NCBI RefSeq assembly: GCF_900215205.1
Contig: NZ_OBDY01000005.1
Coordinates: 1 to 64,000, forward strand
Direction: 5' to 3'
Length of the DNA: 64,000 nucleotides
Source of the DNA: Paractinoplanes atraurantiacus
GTDB taxonomy: Bacteria > Actinomycetota > Actinomycetes > Mycobacteriales > Micromonosporaceae
The notes under the pieces are model-generated. The model had not been told where the DNA came from. It made no database searches and saw nothing but the letters and a program-made list of their open reading frames with translations. Of this stretch, positions 26,545-34,550 are shown piece by piece. Both the position numbers and the translations under genes were made by a program. Within the stretch, counting starts at the first letter, position 1; each line of letters starts with the position of its first letter.

Positions 26545-27696
26545 TCAAATGACGGTCAGGGCGATGATCAGCGCGGAGGTCCACTCCGGGTCGCGCAGCC
26601 TGTCTCCGTACAACTCCCGCAGCCTCGTCATGCGGTAGCGGACCGTCTGGGGATGGATGAAGAGCTCGGCCGCCACATCCTCGCGCCGGCCCTGGTGGCG
26701 CAGCCAGCTGCGGAGCGTTTCGACGAGCTTGGGGTCGGCGCCCGGCGTGAGGGGGGCCAGGACCCTGGCCCGCAGGTCGGCGAGGGCCTGCGGGTCGGCC
26801 GTGAGCACCAGTTCGGCCAGGTGGTCGTCGGTGTCGACGACCGTTCTGGCGGCGGCCGGCTCGATCAGATCCGCCGTGCGCAGGGCCCGGTCGTACGACG
26901 CCTTGGCCTGAAGCCACGGTCGCGCCGGGCCGACCACCGCTCGCTGGCCGCGCAGCAGGCCGAGCACCGCCGCCCGTGAGCCGCCGTCCACGTCCGGGAC
27001 CAGGAGCACCTCGCTGAGCTGGAGCGTGCGGGGGTCGAGCAGGTCGACGACCGTGCGGGCGGCGTGCTCGGGCACCAGCACCGCGGTCAGCGTGCGCGGG
27101 GGCGACCAGTCGGCGCGCTCGGCCGCGGCCCGGACGACATGCTCCGGTTCGCCGCCCAGCAGGGCCTGCGCCAGCTGCTCCAGGTCGCGGATGCGGGCCC
27201 GGCCGGACGAGGCCAGCTGGTCGGCGTGCCCGGCCACGCTGGCCGCCGACAGCTCGTCGATGTAGGCGAAGACCAGCTCGGCGAAGTGCGCGATGGTCGC
27301 GGCCGGCTGGCCGCTGCTCACGCTGATCGCGGCCAGCTCGTGCCACGAGACGCGGGCGCCCACCCGATAGGCGCCGAGCAGCGCGTCCAGACTGCGGCCG
27401 TTACGAGCTTCACCCCTTCCCAGCGCGTACGCCCCCTCGAGCGCCGGGCCGAGCGGGGACTGCGGCTCGGGGCCGTCGGCGCGCGACACCAACTCGAGGA
27501 ACGTACCCAGCGCGGCCCGGACCGCCCGCTCGATCTTGGGACCGAGATCACCCGCGAAGGGCACGGCGTACGCCGGAACCTCGGTCATGATGGCATCGAT
27601 GGTCCGCAACGCCACGTCGGGCAGGCGCATCTTCAACGGGGCGACGACCTCCGGCGACAGCCGGAAAGCTCTGACATCTGGAAGAGCGTCACTCAT
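26545..27696 (-). CDS. PucR-family transcriptional regulator
   Basis: The 383-residue protein has an N-terminal helical sensor region (residues 20-170), a GGDEF-like middle region (RTLTAVLVPEHA to AAVLGLLRGQRAVVG) and a C-terminal PucR helix-turn-helix (ETLRSWLRHQGRREDVAAEL then IHPQTVRYRMTRLRELYG). It is divergent from the ferredoxin-reductase/desaturase pair starting at 27796, with about 100 bp between, and most likely controls those genes. ATG 27696 fits the family start. The ligand is unknown. Confidence 0.85.
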   Translation of the reverse strand: MSDALPDVRAFRLSPEVVAPLKMRLPDVALRTIDAIMTEVPAYAVPFAGDLGPKIERAVRAALGTFLELVSRADGPEPQSPLGPALEGAYALGRGEARNGRSLDALLGAYRVGARVSWHELAAISVSSGQPAATIAHFAELVFAYIDELSAASVAGHADQLASSGRARIRDLEQLAQALLGGEPEHVVRAAAERADWSPPRTLTAVLVPEHAARTVVDLLDPRTLQLSEVLLVPDVDGGSRAAVLGLLRGQRAVVGPARPWLQAKASYDRALRTADLIEPAAARTVVDTDDHLAELVLTADPQALADLRARVLAPLTPGADPKLVETLRSWLRHQGRREDVAAELFIHPQTVRYRMTRLRELYGDRLRDPEWTSALIIALTVI

Positions 27697-27795
27697 CGTT
27701 TAATCGCCTCGTCTTGTCTCCTGCGAACAAAAACCACGGTCGTGTTCACTTCCTCCGGTCAGGAATCTACCTCCGGAACGCAGGAAACTCGTTAT

Positions 27796-28866
27796 GTGGC
27801 TGTGATACGCAACATACGGGGCGGTGCCTGGCGGGTGGTCGAGCTGATCACCACGCCGGTGGTGCCCGCCGACTATCTCGACGTGATCGCCCCGCTGCGC
27901 AACGCCAACGTGCTCCGCGCGAAGGTCGACGCCGTGCGGCCGGAGACGGCCAACAGCGTCACCCTGCTCCTGCGGCCCGGCCGCGGCTGGGTGCGGCACG
28001 AGCCGGGTCAGTACGTCCGGGTCGGCGTCGACGTCGACGGTGTACGCCTGTGGCGCTCCTACTCGATCACCAGCTCGCCCCGGCGGGCCGACGGCCGGTT
28101 CACCATCACGGTCAACGCCGTCCCTGAGGGTGTGGTCAGCAATCACCTCGTACGCCAAGCCAAGCGTGGTTTGATCCTGCACCTCGACCCGCCGGCCGGC
28201 GAGTTCCAGCTGTGCGCGCCCCGCCCGGCCAAGGCCCTGTTCGTCACCGCGGGCAGCGGCATCACCCCGGTCATGGGCATGCTGCGCAGCGCGCTGAACG
28301 AGCTGTCCGACGTCGTCGTCGTGCACTCGGCCGGCACCCGCGAGGCCGTCGTCTTCGGCGCCGAGCTGCGCGCGATGGCCGCCGACGGCCGGATCCGCCT
28401 GATCGAGCGGCACACCCGGGCCGACGGCCGCCTCAAGCCGGCCGACCTGGACGAGCTGGTGCCCGACCTGTTCGGGCGCCGGGCCTGGGCCTGCGGGCCG
28501 AACGAGATGCTCGACGACCTGGAGACGCACTGGGCCGACGCTGAAGCGTCGCACCTGCTGCGCACCGAGCGTTTCCGGCCCACACTGATCAGCGGGGACG
28601 GCGGCGGCACGGTCACCTTCACCCAGTCCGGCACGGTCGTCGAGACCGACGGCTCGGAGCCGCTGCTCGACTCCGGCGAGGCGGCCGGCGTGCTCATGCC
28701 GTCCGGCTGCCGGATGGGCATCTGCTTCAGCTGCGTGCTGCCGCTGCGCGAGGGCGCCGTGCGCGACCTGCGCGACGGACAGCTGACCGTCGCCGAGCCC
28801 GGCGACAGCATCCCCGTACAGACCTGCATCTCGGCCCCCGCCGGCCCCTGCACCATCGACGCCTGA
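27796..28866 (+). CDS. Ferredoxin/flavodoxin reductase with C-terminal 2Fe-2S domain
   Basis: The 356-residue NADPH-dependent reductase carries FAD-binding RLWRSYSITSSP, the NAD(P) motif FVTAGSGITPVMGML, a conserved WACGPNEMLDDL, and a plant-type 2Fe-2S cluster at the C-terminus (SGCRMGICFSCVLP plus QTCISAP). It passes electrons from NADPH through FAD to the Fe-S cluster and then to the desaturase encoded 16 nt downstream, the same pairing as Rv3230c/DesA3 in mycobacteria. GTG 27796 is taken as start (AGGAA about 9 nt upstream); GTG 27802 is also possible. Expression is probably set by the divergent PucR regulator. Confidence 0.9.
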   Translation: MAVIRNIRGGAWRVVELITTPVVPADYLDVIAPLRNANVLRAKVDAVRPETANSVTLLLRPGRGWVRHEPGQYVRVGVDVDGVRLWRSYSITSSPRRADGRFTITVNAVPEGVVSNHLVRQAKRGLILHLDPPAGEFQLCAPRPAKALFVTAGSGITPVMGMLRSALNELSDVVVVHSAGTREAVVFGAELRAMAADGRIRLIERHTRADGRLKPADLDELVPDLFGRRAWACGPNEMLDDLETHWADAEASHLLRTERFRPTLISGDGGGTVTFTQSGTVVETDGSEPLLDSGEAAGVLMPSGCRMGICFSCVLPLREGAVRDLRDGQLTVAEPGDSIPVQTCISAPAGPCTIDA

Positions 28867-28882
28867 GCAAAGAGGAACCTGC

Positions 28883-30091
28883 ATGACGACGATCCAGCGC
28901 AAAGAGTCCAACCCGATCGCCCACCTGAGCGCCGAGGACATCGAGCAGATCGGTGTCGAGCTCGACGCCATCCGCGACGAGGTCATGGGCAGCCGGGGCG
29001 AGCGCGACGCCGCGTACATCCGAAGGGTGATCGCCTGGCAGCGCGGGTTGGAGATCGGAAGCCGCGGGGTCCTGCTCTTCTCCCTCTTCCCGCCGGCCTG
29101 GCTGGTCGGCACGGCCGGCCTGTCGATCGCCAAGATCCTCGAGAACATGGAGATCGGCCACAACATCCTGCACGGCCAGTGGGACTGGATGCGCGACCCG
29201 AAGATCCACTCGACGAAGTGGGAGTGGGACCACGCCTCCCCGGCCGAGCAGTGGAAGCACTCGCACAACGAGCTGCACCACACGTACACGAACGTGGTCG
29301 GCCGCGACAACGACCTCGGTTACGGCATCATGCGCGTCGACGAGGACCAGAAGTGGCACCCGATGCACCTGGGCCAGCCGTTGTGGAACTTCATCAACGC
29401 CTGCTTCTTCGAGTACGGGATCGCCGCGTACGACCTCGAGCTCGGCAAGAACATGGCCACCAAGGAGCGCCGCCGGGACCCGAAGTTCCGGGCCGCGCTG
29501 AAGGCGGTCCGCAAGAAGATCGGCAAGCAGGTCCTGAAGGACTACGTGGTGCACCCGGCCCTGTCCGGGCCGTCGTTCCTGCACACGATCGCCGCCAACG
29601 CCACGGCCAACCTGATCCGCAACCTGTGGAGCCACTCGGTCATCATGTGCGGCCACTTCCCGAACGGCGTCGAGACCTTCGAGAAGACGTCCATCGAGGG
29701 CGAGACCCGCGGCGAGTGGTACCTGCGCCAGATGCTCGGCTCGGCCAACATCAGCGGCAGCAAGGCCATGCACCTGATGACCGGCAACCTGTCCCACCAG
29801 ATCGAGCATCACCTGTTCCCGGACATGCCGAGCAACCGGTACAAGGAGATCGCGCCGAAGATCCAGGACCTTTTCCAGAGGTACGGGCTGACGTACACGG
29901 CCGGCCCGCTCCCCAAGCAGGTCGCCTCGGCCTGGTACAAGGTCTTCCGCCTGTCCCTGCCGAACCGCGGCGAGGCCGCCGTCCGCCGCGAGGTCGAGAA
30001 GAAGGCCCCGGCTGTCGCCAACCGCTGGCGCCGGGCCGAGGTTCCCACGGTCGTCCCGGCCGTGGTGGCCGCCGAAACCGCTGCCTCCTGA
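28883..30091 (+). CDS. Acyl-CoA/fatty acid desaturase (DesA3-like)
   Basis: The 402-residue membrane di-iron desaturase has all three His boxes: HNILHGQW (about residue 93), HSHNELHHT (about 130) and HQIEHHLFP (about 305). Hydrophobic segments (VLLFSLFPPAWLVGTAGL, FINACFFEYGI) fit an integral membrane enzyme. It introduces a cis double bond into acyl chains, using O2 and electrons from the 2Fe-2S reductase encoded just upstream. GAGGA lies 6 nt before ATG 28883. Its end is convergent with the peptidoglycan-binding gene. Confidence 0.92.
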   Translation: MTTIQRKESNPIAHLSAEDIEQIGVELDAIRDEVMGSRGERDAAYIRRVIAWQRGLEIGSRGVLLFSLFPPAWLVGTAGLSIAKILENMEIGHNILHGQWDWMRDPKIHSTKWEWDHASPAEQWKHSHNELHHTYTNVVGRDNDLGYGIMRVDEDQKWHPMHLGQPLWNFINACFFEYGIAAYDLELGKNMATKERRRDPKFRAALKAVRKKIGKQVLKDYVVHPALSGPSFLHTIAANATANLIRNLWSHSVIMCGHFPNGVETFEKTSIEGETRGEWYLRQMLGSANISGSKAMHLMTGNLSHQIEHHLFPDMPSNRYKEIAPKIQDLFQRYGLTYTAGPLPKQVASAWYKVFRLSLPNRGEAAVRREVEKKAPAVANRWRRAEVPTVVPAVVAAETAAS

Positions 30092-30092
30092 G

Positions 30093-30110
30093 CGCGGGGG
30101 TCAGCCCGCG
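30093..30110. terminator. Possible short terminator hairpin
   Basis: CGCGGG and CCCGCG pair around a 6-nt loop directly after the desaturase stop, overlapping the stop of the convergent gene. The stem is only 6 bp and there is no U-tract. Confidence 0.3.
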
Positions 30111-30559
30111 TACATTCCGCTGATCAGCGACTGGAACGTCATGGGGCCGGCGATGCCGTCGACCGCCATGGCGGGCTCGTCGTTGTCGTGCAGGAACTGC
30201 TGCCAGTCGCGGACCGCGGCCTCGGTGACCGGCCCGAAGATCCCGTCGACGAGTGGGGCGTTGCCCGGGTCCTCGGACTGGTTGCGATATTGGAACTCCT
30301 CCTGCACGGATTTCACGGCGTCACCTTGATCGCCGTGCCGCACGGTGGTCACCAGCGCCTTCCAGGTCAGCGGCCCGGCGATGCCGTCGACGGCGAGGCC
30401 TTTCGACTGCTGGAAGGCCCGCACGGCGGCGTCGGTCCTGGGCCCGAAGTCCCCGTCGACGGTCACCGTGTGCCCACGAGCCCGCAGGTGATATTGCAGG
30501 CTGGGTACGGGGTGAGCCTTGTCCCCTTGCCGCACCAGCGGCCACGGCTGCAACGCCAT
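30101..30559 (-). CDS. Protein with two peptidoglycan-binding (PG_binding_1) domains
   Basis: The 152-residue protein consists of two repeats of the PG_binding_1 fold: VPSLQYHLRARGHTVTVDG with FGPRTDAAVRAFQQSKGLAVDG, and VKSVQEEFQYRN with FGPVTEAAVRDWQQFLHDN. Such modules bind peptidoglycan or related glycans. No signal peptide or catalytic domain is present, so it may be cytoplasmic or exported by another route. ATG 30559 (AGGGG 8 nt upstream) is preferred over 30568. Confidence 0.8.
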   Translation of the reverse strand: MALQPWPLVRQGDKAHPVPSLQYHLRARGHTVTVDGDFGPRTDAAVRAFQQSKGLAVDGIAGPLTWKALVTTVRHGDQGDAVKSVQEEFQYRNQSEDPGNAPLVDGIFGPVTEAAVRDWQQFLHDNDEPAMAVDGIAGPMTFQSLISGMYAG

Positions 30560-30678
30560 CGCGATCATCCCCTGAACCGGCGGCCACACCCGGGCCGCTC
30601 CGCCCCCTCATCCTCACTCCCGCCGGCGATCCACTGTGCTCTCGGTCGCGCTCCCGACATCGGGCCGCCCAGCCCGGA

Positions 30679-31242
30679 TCACGTGGACAGGCGGGCCAGC
30701 AGCAGGGCCAGCCTGCGGTCGTGGAGCTCGCGCGGCAGACGGCCGCCGGCGGTCAGGGTGGCCAGGCCGTGCAGGGCGCTCCAGAGCAGCTCGGCGAGCA
30801 GGCCCTCGTCGTCGGTGGCGGCTATCGGCCGTACGACATGAAGAAGCTCCTCGAAGCACGCCTGCATGGCGGCGGGTGTCTCGGGGGTGGCGAACGGCAG
30901 GGTCAGCGAACGGCTGAACATGGCGTCGTAGAGGGCCGGGCGCTGCTCGGCGAAGTCGATGTATGCGGCGGAGACGCCGGCTAGCGGGTCGGCCGAATGC
31001 TCCCGCGCGGCCCGCATCTGGGCGGCCAGCTCGGTGAAGCCCTCCAGGGCGACGGCGGCCATGATCGCGTCTTTGCCGGCGAAGTGGCTGTAGAGCACGG
31101 GCTGGCTGTACTCGACCCGCTCGGCCAGGCGCCGTGTGGTGACGGCCTCCCAGCCCTCGGCCTCGGCCAGCTCGCGGGCCGCCGTGATGATCAGCTGCTC
31201 GCGCTCGGCCCGTTCCCGCTGCCGTCGTGTCTGGGGCGTCAT
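30679..31242 (-). CDS. TetR-family regulator
   Basis: The 187-residue regulator has the HTH LIITAARELAEAEGWEAVTT followed by VEYSQPVLYSHFAGKDAIMA, and a TetR_C-like domain (DPLAGVSAAYIDFAEQRPAL). It is divergent from a DUF4267 membrane protein at 31331. Two perfect CTAGC-N3-GCTAG palindromes lie between the genes, the nearer 10 bp before its own start, so it most likely represses both itself and that gene. Confidence 0.88.
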   Translation of the reverse strand: MTPQTRRQRERAEREQLIITAARELAEAEGWEAVTTRRLAERVEYSQPVLYSHFAGKDAIMAAVALEGFTELAAQMRAAREHSADPLAGVSAAYIDFAEQRPALYDAMFSRSLTLPFATPETPAAMQACFEELLHVVRPIAATDDEGLLAELLWSALHGLATLTAGGRLPRELHDRRLALLLARLST

Positions 31243-31251
31243 GCCGCGATT

Positions 31252-31264
31252 CTAGCACCGCTAG
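31252..31264. promoter_or_regulatory. TetR operator 1 (CTAGC-N3-GCTAG)
   Basis: CTAGCACCGCTAG is a perfect 5-bp-arm inverted repeat, 10 bp upstream of the TetR start. The same arms recur at 31302, with centres 50 bp apart. It is probably the autoregulatory site. Confidence 0.65.
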
Positions 31265-31301
31265 CGTTTCTGTCATCGCTCTGTTAGCGTCGGCAGGAGT
31301 T

Positions 31302-31314
31302 CTAGCAGTGCTAG
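31302..31314. promoter_or_regulatory. TetR operator 2 (CTAGC-N3-GCTAG)
   Basis: CTAGCAGTGCTAG is the second copy with identical arms, 16 bp before the start of the DUF4267 gene, where bound repressor would block transcription. Confidence 0.65.
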
Positions 31315-31330
31315 CTTTGCGGAGGAAATC

Positions 31331-31684
31331 ATGCTCGCGTACGGCCTGGCCATCGCCCTCGACCTGTTCATCGTCTTCATCGGCGCACGCTTCCTGCTCC
31401 AGCCCGAAGCCGCGGCGGCCGGCTACGGAGTGCCGTCGCCGCGCGGCGCGTACCTGAGCGTCAAAGGGGTGCGCGACCTGACGTACGGCATCCTCGGACT
31501 CTGTCTCCTGGCCTTCGCGGGCGCCGAGGCGGCGGGCTGGTTCATGCTCGTGGTCGCGATCGCCCCGTTCGGCGACACCGTGATCGTGCTGCGCAACGGC
31601 GGCACCCGGGCGACCGCCTTCGGCATCCACTTCGCCACGGCGGTGGTGGTATTGATCAGCGCGGCGCTGCTGTTCGCCGTATAA
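31331..31684 (+). CDS. DUF4267 small membrane protein
   Basis: The 117-residue protein has four transmembrane segments (YGLAIALDLFIVFIGARFLL, LTYGILGLCLLAFAGAEAAG, WFMLVVAIAPFGDTVIVL, FGIHFATAVVVLISAALLF) and the motif YLSVKGVRDLTYG typical of DUF4267 proteins, whose function is unknown. GAGGA is placed 4 nt before ATG 31331. It is controlled by the divergent TetR gene through the CTAGC palindromes. The acetyltransferase gene follows 8 nt later, so the two may be co-transcribed. Confidence 0.8.
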   Translation: MLAYGLAIALDLFIVFIGARFLLQPEAAAAGYGVPSPRGAYLSVKGVRDLTYGILGLCLLAFAGAEAAGWFMLVVAIAPFGDTVIVLRNGGTRATAFGIHFATAVVVLISAALLFAV

Positions 31685-31692
31685 AGATCGGC

Positions 31693-32268
31693 ATGCGTCA
31701 GCCTCAACTCACCACCGAGCGCCTCCTGATGGTTCCGCTGGACGACCGGCATCTCGAGCTGGAGGTCGAGCTCGACGCCGACCCCGAAGTCATGCGCTAC
31801 CTGTCGGGGCGGGCCCGGACCCGCAAAGAGGTGGCCGCGAGCCACGCGGAGAGGATGGCGCGGACGGGCTACTGGACGGCCTTCACCAGATCCGACGGCG
31901 ACTTCGTAGGGCTCATGATGCTGCCGCCGGCCCCGGGCCCCGATCCGTCCGTCAGGGAGCTCGGGTACCGCCTCGTCCGCCGTCACTGGCGGCAAGGGCT
32001 GGCCAGTGAGGCGTCGCGCGCCCTGCTCGCCCACGCCTTCGGCACGGCGGGGCAGAGCCGGGTGATCGCACAGACGATGGCCGTGAACGCCGGCTCCCGG
32101 GGAGTCATGGAAAAGGCCGGCATGCGGTACGTACGCACGTTCTTCCCGGCCTGGGACGACCCGCTGCCCGGATCGGAGCTGGGCGAAGTGGAGTACGAGA
32201 TGACCCGCGAGATGTGGGGCTACGGCCAGAGCAACCCGCGGGTCCAGCCGGAGGGTGTCCGGGAGTAG
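31693..32268 (+). CDS. GNAT-family N-acetyltransferase
   Basis: The 191-residue protein begins LTTERLLMVPLDDRHLELEVEL, has GYRLVRRHWRQGLASEASRALL as the acetyl-CoA loop region and AVNAGSRGVMEKAGMRYVRTF as motif B. This is the RimJ/RimL subgroup, acetylating a protein N-terminus or a small amine from acetyl-CoA; the substrate is unknown. It lies 8 nt after the DUF4267 gene and probably shares its TetR control. Its 3' end overlaps the convergent PNP-oxidase-like gene by 49 nt. Confidence 0.85.
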   Translation: MRQPQLTTERLLMVPLDDRHLELEVELDADPEVMRYLSGRARTRKEVAASHAERMARTGYWTAFTRSDGDFVGLMMLPPAPGPDPSVRELGYRLVRRHWRQGLASEASRALLAHAFGTAGQSRVIAQTMAVNAGSRGVMEKAGMRYVRTFFPAWDDPLPGSELGEVEYEMTREMWGYGQSNPRVQPEGVRE

Positions 32269-32843
32269 CGCAGGCGGGTGTGCTTGCGGTCCTTGTCGGC
32301 CTGCCAGAACTCGACCTGGCCGGGGGCCAGGGTGTAGAGCGTCCAGTGCGGCTCGACGTAGCCTTCGATCCCGCGCTGGGCCTCGCGCACCGCGTTGTCG
32401 AGGGTGGCCCGGTCGGTCAGTGGGCGGCTCTGGCGGCCCAGTGAGGCCTCGGCTCGCGCGCCCGGTGAGCGGGCCAGGAAATCGGCGGCGCTCTCCTCCG
32501 GTGGGGACGGGTGCACGGGGCCGCGCACCCGGATCTGGCGGCCCTGCGGTGACCAGTAGAAGGTGAGCGCGGCCCTCGGGTCCTGGGACAGCTCTCGGCC
32601 CTTGGGGCTGGCCGCGTGCGCGGCGAACTGCCAGCCGCGCTGGTCGACGTTCTTGAGGATCAGGACGCGGGCGTTGGCTCCGGCCGTCGACAGGGTCATG
32701 GCGTGCGGCTCGCGGACGCCGGCCTCGACCGCCGCCACCAGCCACTCGGCGAACAGCTCGCTCGGCGACGACGGTGCCGCCGACGGGTCGAAGGCCGGCA
32801 ACTCCCCCGCGAAGACGGGCAGGGCCCGCAAGTAGTCCCTCAC
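32220..32843 (-). CDS. pdxH: Pyridoxine/pyridoxamine 5'-phosphate oxidase-like protein
   Basis: A 207-residue FMN-dependent oxidase of the PdxH family. It has MTLSTAGANARVLILKNVDQRG and LTFYWSPQGRQIRVRGPV in the FMN barrel, and the C-terminal dimerisation motif VEFWQADKDRKHTRLRYSR with SGWTRGLLWP. It would oxidise PNP or PMP to pyridoxal phosphate. Related actinobacterial proteins can have other substrates, so the physiological role is less sure. GTG 32843 overlaps the stop of the methyltransferase gene in GTGA, so the two are coupled. Expression should follow the MerR operator at 33622. Confidence 0.82.
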   Translation of the reverse strand: MRDYLRALPVFAGELPAFDPSAAPSSPSELFAEWLVAAVEAGVREPHAMTLSTAGANARVLILKNVDQRGWQFAAHAASPKGRELSQDPRAALTFYWSPQGRQIRVRGPVHPSPPEESAADFLARSPGARAEASLGRQSRPLTDRATLDNAVREAQRGIEGYVEPHWTLYTLAPGQVEFWQADKDRKHTRLRYSRTPSGWTRGLLWP

Positions 32844-33607
32844 GAGCGGTGACCCACGATCAGGCGCAGGGAACCCTCGAATTGCGGCTGGGTGCGCCAG
32901 TGGCCGTACGTCTCGTCCCACGCTCCCGAGTCGAGGTCGGAGCGCAGCCGTTCGACCGCCCGCCGCGCCACCTGCGGGTCGACGAAACCCCACGCGGACT
33001 GGGCCGCCCGCACCCTCGGGTCGAGGAACTGCGAGGGGCGGGCGTAGAAGGCCTCGGTGAACCCGTCCGTGCAGTCGATCGGGACGGGCACCTCGTGCAC
33101 CTCGGAGCGCGATCCGATGGCCGAGGCGATGACGTCGACGGCGGGATAGCGGCGGCGTTCGGCCGCGATGAGCTCCGGCACGTACGAGGCCAGCCAGAAC
33201 CGGTCGAGGGCGTCACCGTCGAACGTCAGCACGAGCACCGGGCCGCGGGACACGCGGCGCAGCTCGGCCAGGCCGCGGGCCGGGTCGGACCACTGGTGGA
33301 CGGTGACCGTGGCCATCACCGCGTCGAACGCGCCGTCGTCGAAGGGCAGGTCCTGCGCGGTGGCGTCCACGGCGGGCACGGCCGAGGGCGGGCGCTGGGC
33401 GCGCATGCGGGCCGACGGTTCGACCGCGGCCACGTACCGGTCGGTGGGCTCGTAGGAGCCGGCGCCCGCGCCGACGTTCAGCACCGTGCGGGCGTCGCGC
33501 AGTGCCGCGTGGAGGGTCGCGGCGATTCTGGGGTCGGGGCGCCGCTGCACCGCGTACCCCAAGCCAAGGGTCTCGTAGTCGACGTCGCCGCCGGAGGTTC
33601 TCGTCAT
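32840..33607 (-). CDS. Class I SAM-dependent methyltransferase
   Basis: The 255-residue protein opens with a short lead, then VLNVGAGAGSYEP (SAM motif I), YVAAVEPSARM (acidic loop), DLPFDDGAFDAVMATVTVHQW (motif IV/post-I) and VLVLTFDG. This is the ubiE/methyltransf_11 type. The substrate is unknown; a free small molecule is likely. ATG 33607 lies 14 nt after a 22-bp MerR-type operator, so the transcript may be almost leaderless. It overlaps the following PNP-oxidase gene by 4 nt and lies directly downstream of the merR-redoxin gene. Confidence 0.85.
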   Translation of the reverse strand: MTRTSGGDVDYETLGLGYAVQRRPDPRIAATLHAALRDARTVLNVGAGAGSYEPTDRYVAAVEPSARMRAQRPPSAVPAVDATAQDLPFDDGAFDAVMATVTVHQWSDPARGLAELRRVSRGPVLVLTFDGDALDRFWLASYVPELIAAERRRYPAVDVIASAIGSRSEVHEVPVPIDCTDGFTEAFYARPSQFLDPRVRAAQSAWGFVDPQVARRAVERLRSDLDSGAWDETYGHWRTQPQFEGSLRLIVGHRS

Positions 33608-33621
33608 GCGGCGAACGCTAA

Positions 33622-33643
33622 ACCCGCACCCCAGGGTCCGGGT
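33622..33643. promoter_or_regulatory. MerR-type operator/promoter before the methyltransferase operon
   Basis: A 22-bp dyad with arms ACCCG and CGGGT and inner ACC / GGGT blocks. The same pattern recurs at 34529 with all 17 arm positions identical. It ends on the merR stop codon and lies 14 bp before the methyltransferase ATG. MerR regulators bind such dyads in the spacer between -35 and -10. Confidence 0.75.
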
Positions 33644-34515
33644 CAAGCGCGATTGAGCCAGCGCATGACCTCGAGCGCGTGTGAGGCCGGGTCGGGGATC
33701 GGGTGGAAGACGTGCTCCACGCGGTCTCCGGTGACGACCAGGGTCAGCCGCTCGTAGAGGGTCAGATCGCCGGCCGCGAGGGTGGGCAGGCCGAGGGCGG
33801 CGGCCAGACCGAGGCGCGGGTCCGGGATCAGGGGGTACGGGAGACGGAGCCGATGCACGAGCTCACGCTGGTAGCCCGTGGACTGCGCGGAGAGGCCGTA
33901 CACCCGGGCGGCGCCGGCGGCCAGGATCTCGGCGTGGTGGTCGCGCAGCCAGATGGCCTGGTCGGTGCTGCCCCGGGCGCCGTGGATCTCCAGCAGGCCG
34001 CGGGGCAGGTCGACGCCGGGGCGGCCGGTCAGCGGGTAGACGAAGATCACGCTGCGACCGGGGCCGAGGGCGCGCAGGTCGACCAGGCTGCCGTCGGTGG
34101 CGTAGAAGCTCAGCTCGGGCATCGGACGGCCGGTCAGGCCGGACCCGCTCCCGGCCGGGGCGCCGGTCACCACCGAGCGGGCCGCCTCGTCGATGCGGGC
34201 GTCGAGGGCCTCCCGCTGGGCGGTCAGCTCGCCGATGCGTTTCTGCAGGCTCGACACCGTACTGCGAAAGGTCGCGATGGCCGCCGCGCAGACGTCGTCG
34301 CCGTTGGCGATGGACTCGACGAACGGCCTGGTCTCCTCGACGGAGAGGCCCAGCGCCATGAGCTCGCGGATCTGCGCGACCTGCCGCACGGCGACGGGCG
34401 CGTACTCCCGGTAGCCGTTGCTCAGCCGCCGCGGCACGACCAGCCCGGCGGCCTCGTAATAACGCAGGGCCCGCACGGTCGTTCCCGTGCGCCGCGCCAG
34501 CTCACCGACTCTCAC
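33643..34515 (-). CDS. MerR-family regulator fused to a cysteine-less peroxiredoxin-like domain
   Basis: The 290-residue fusion has a MerR HTH at 1-70 (VGELARRTGTTVRALRYYEAAGLV), a coiled-coil dimer helix at about 80-112 (STVSSLQKRIGELTAQREAL) and a peroxiredoxin/AhpC-like fold at 135-285 (SVIFVYPLTGRPGVDLP, RVYGLSAQSTGYQRELVHRLR, LTLYERLTLVVTGDRVEHVF). In related redoxins this region reads GCTPQSC; here it is GSTDQAI, so both cysteines are lost. The only Cys in the whole protein is in the linker (DDVCAAA). It probably uses the redoxin fold as a sensor rather than an enzyme. GTG 34515 lies 14 bp from an upstream 22-bp operator, implying autoregulation and a near-leaderless mRNA. Confidence 0.88.
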   Translation of the reverse strand: MRVGELARRTGTTVRALRYYEAAGLVVPRRLSNGYREYAPVAVRQVAQIRELMALGLSVEETRPFVESIANGDDVCAAAIATFRSTVSSLQKRIGELTAQREALDARIDEAARSVVTGAPAGSGSGLTGRPMPELSFYATDGSLVDLRALGPGRSVIFVYPLTGRPGVDLPRGLLEIHGARGSTDQAIWLRDHHAEILAAGAARVYGLSAQSTGYQRELVHRLRLPYPLIPDPRLGLAAALGLPTLAAGDLTLYERLTLVVTGDRVEHVFHPIPDPASHALEVMRWLNRA

Positions 34516-34528
34516 CGGGCGACCATAA

Positions 34529-34550
34529 ACCCGGACCTTGGGGTACGGGT
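34529..34550. promoter_or_regulatory. MerR-type operator/promoter before merR itself
   Basis: The second 22-bp dyad (arms ACCCG / CGGGT, inner ACC / GGGT) lies 14 bp upstream of the merR GTG start and ends on the stop codon of the 67-residue gene. Spacing relative to gene boundaries is nearly the same as at 33622. Confidence 0.75.
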
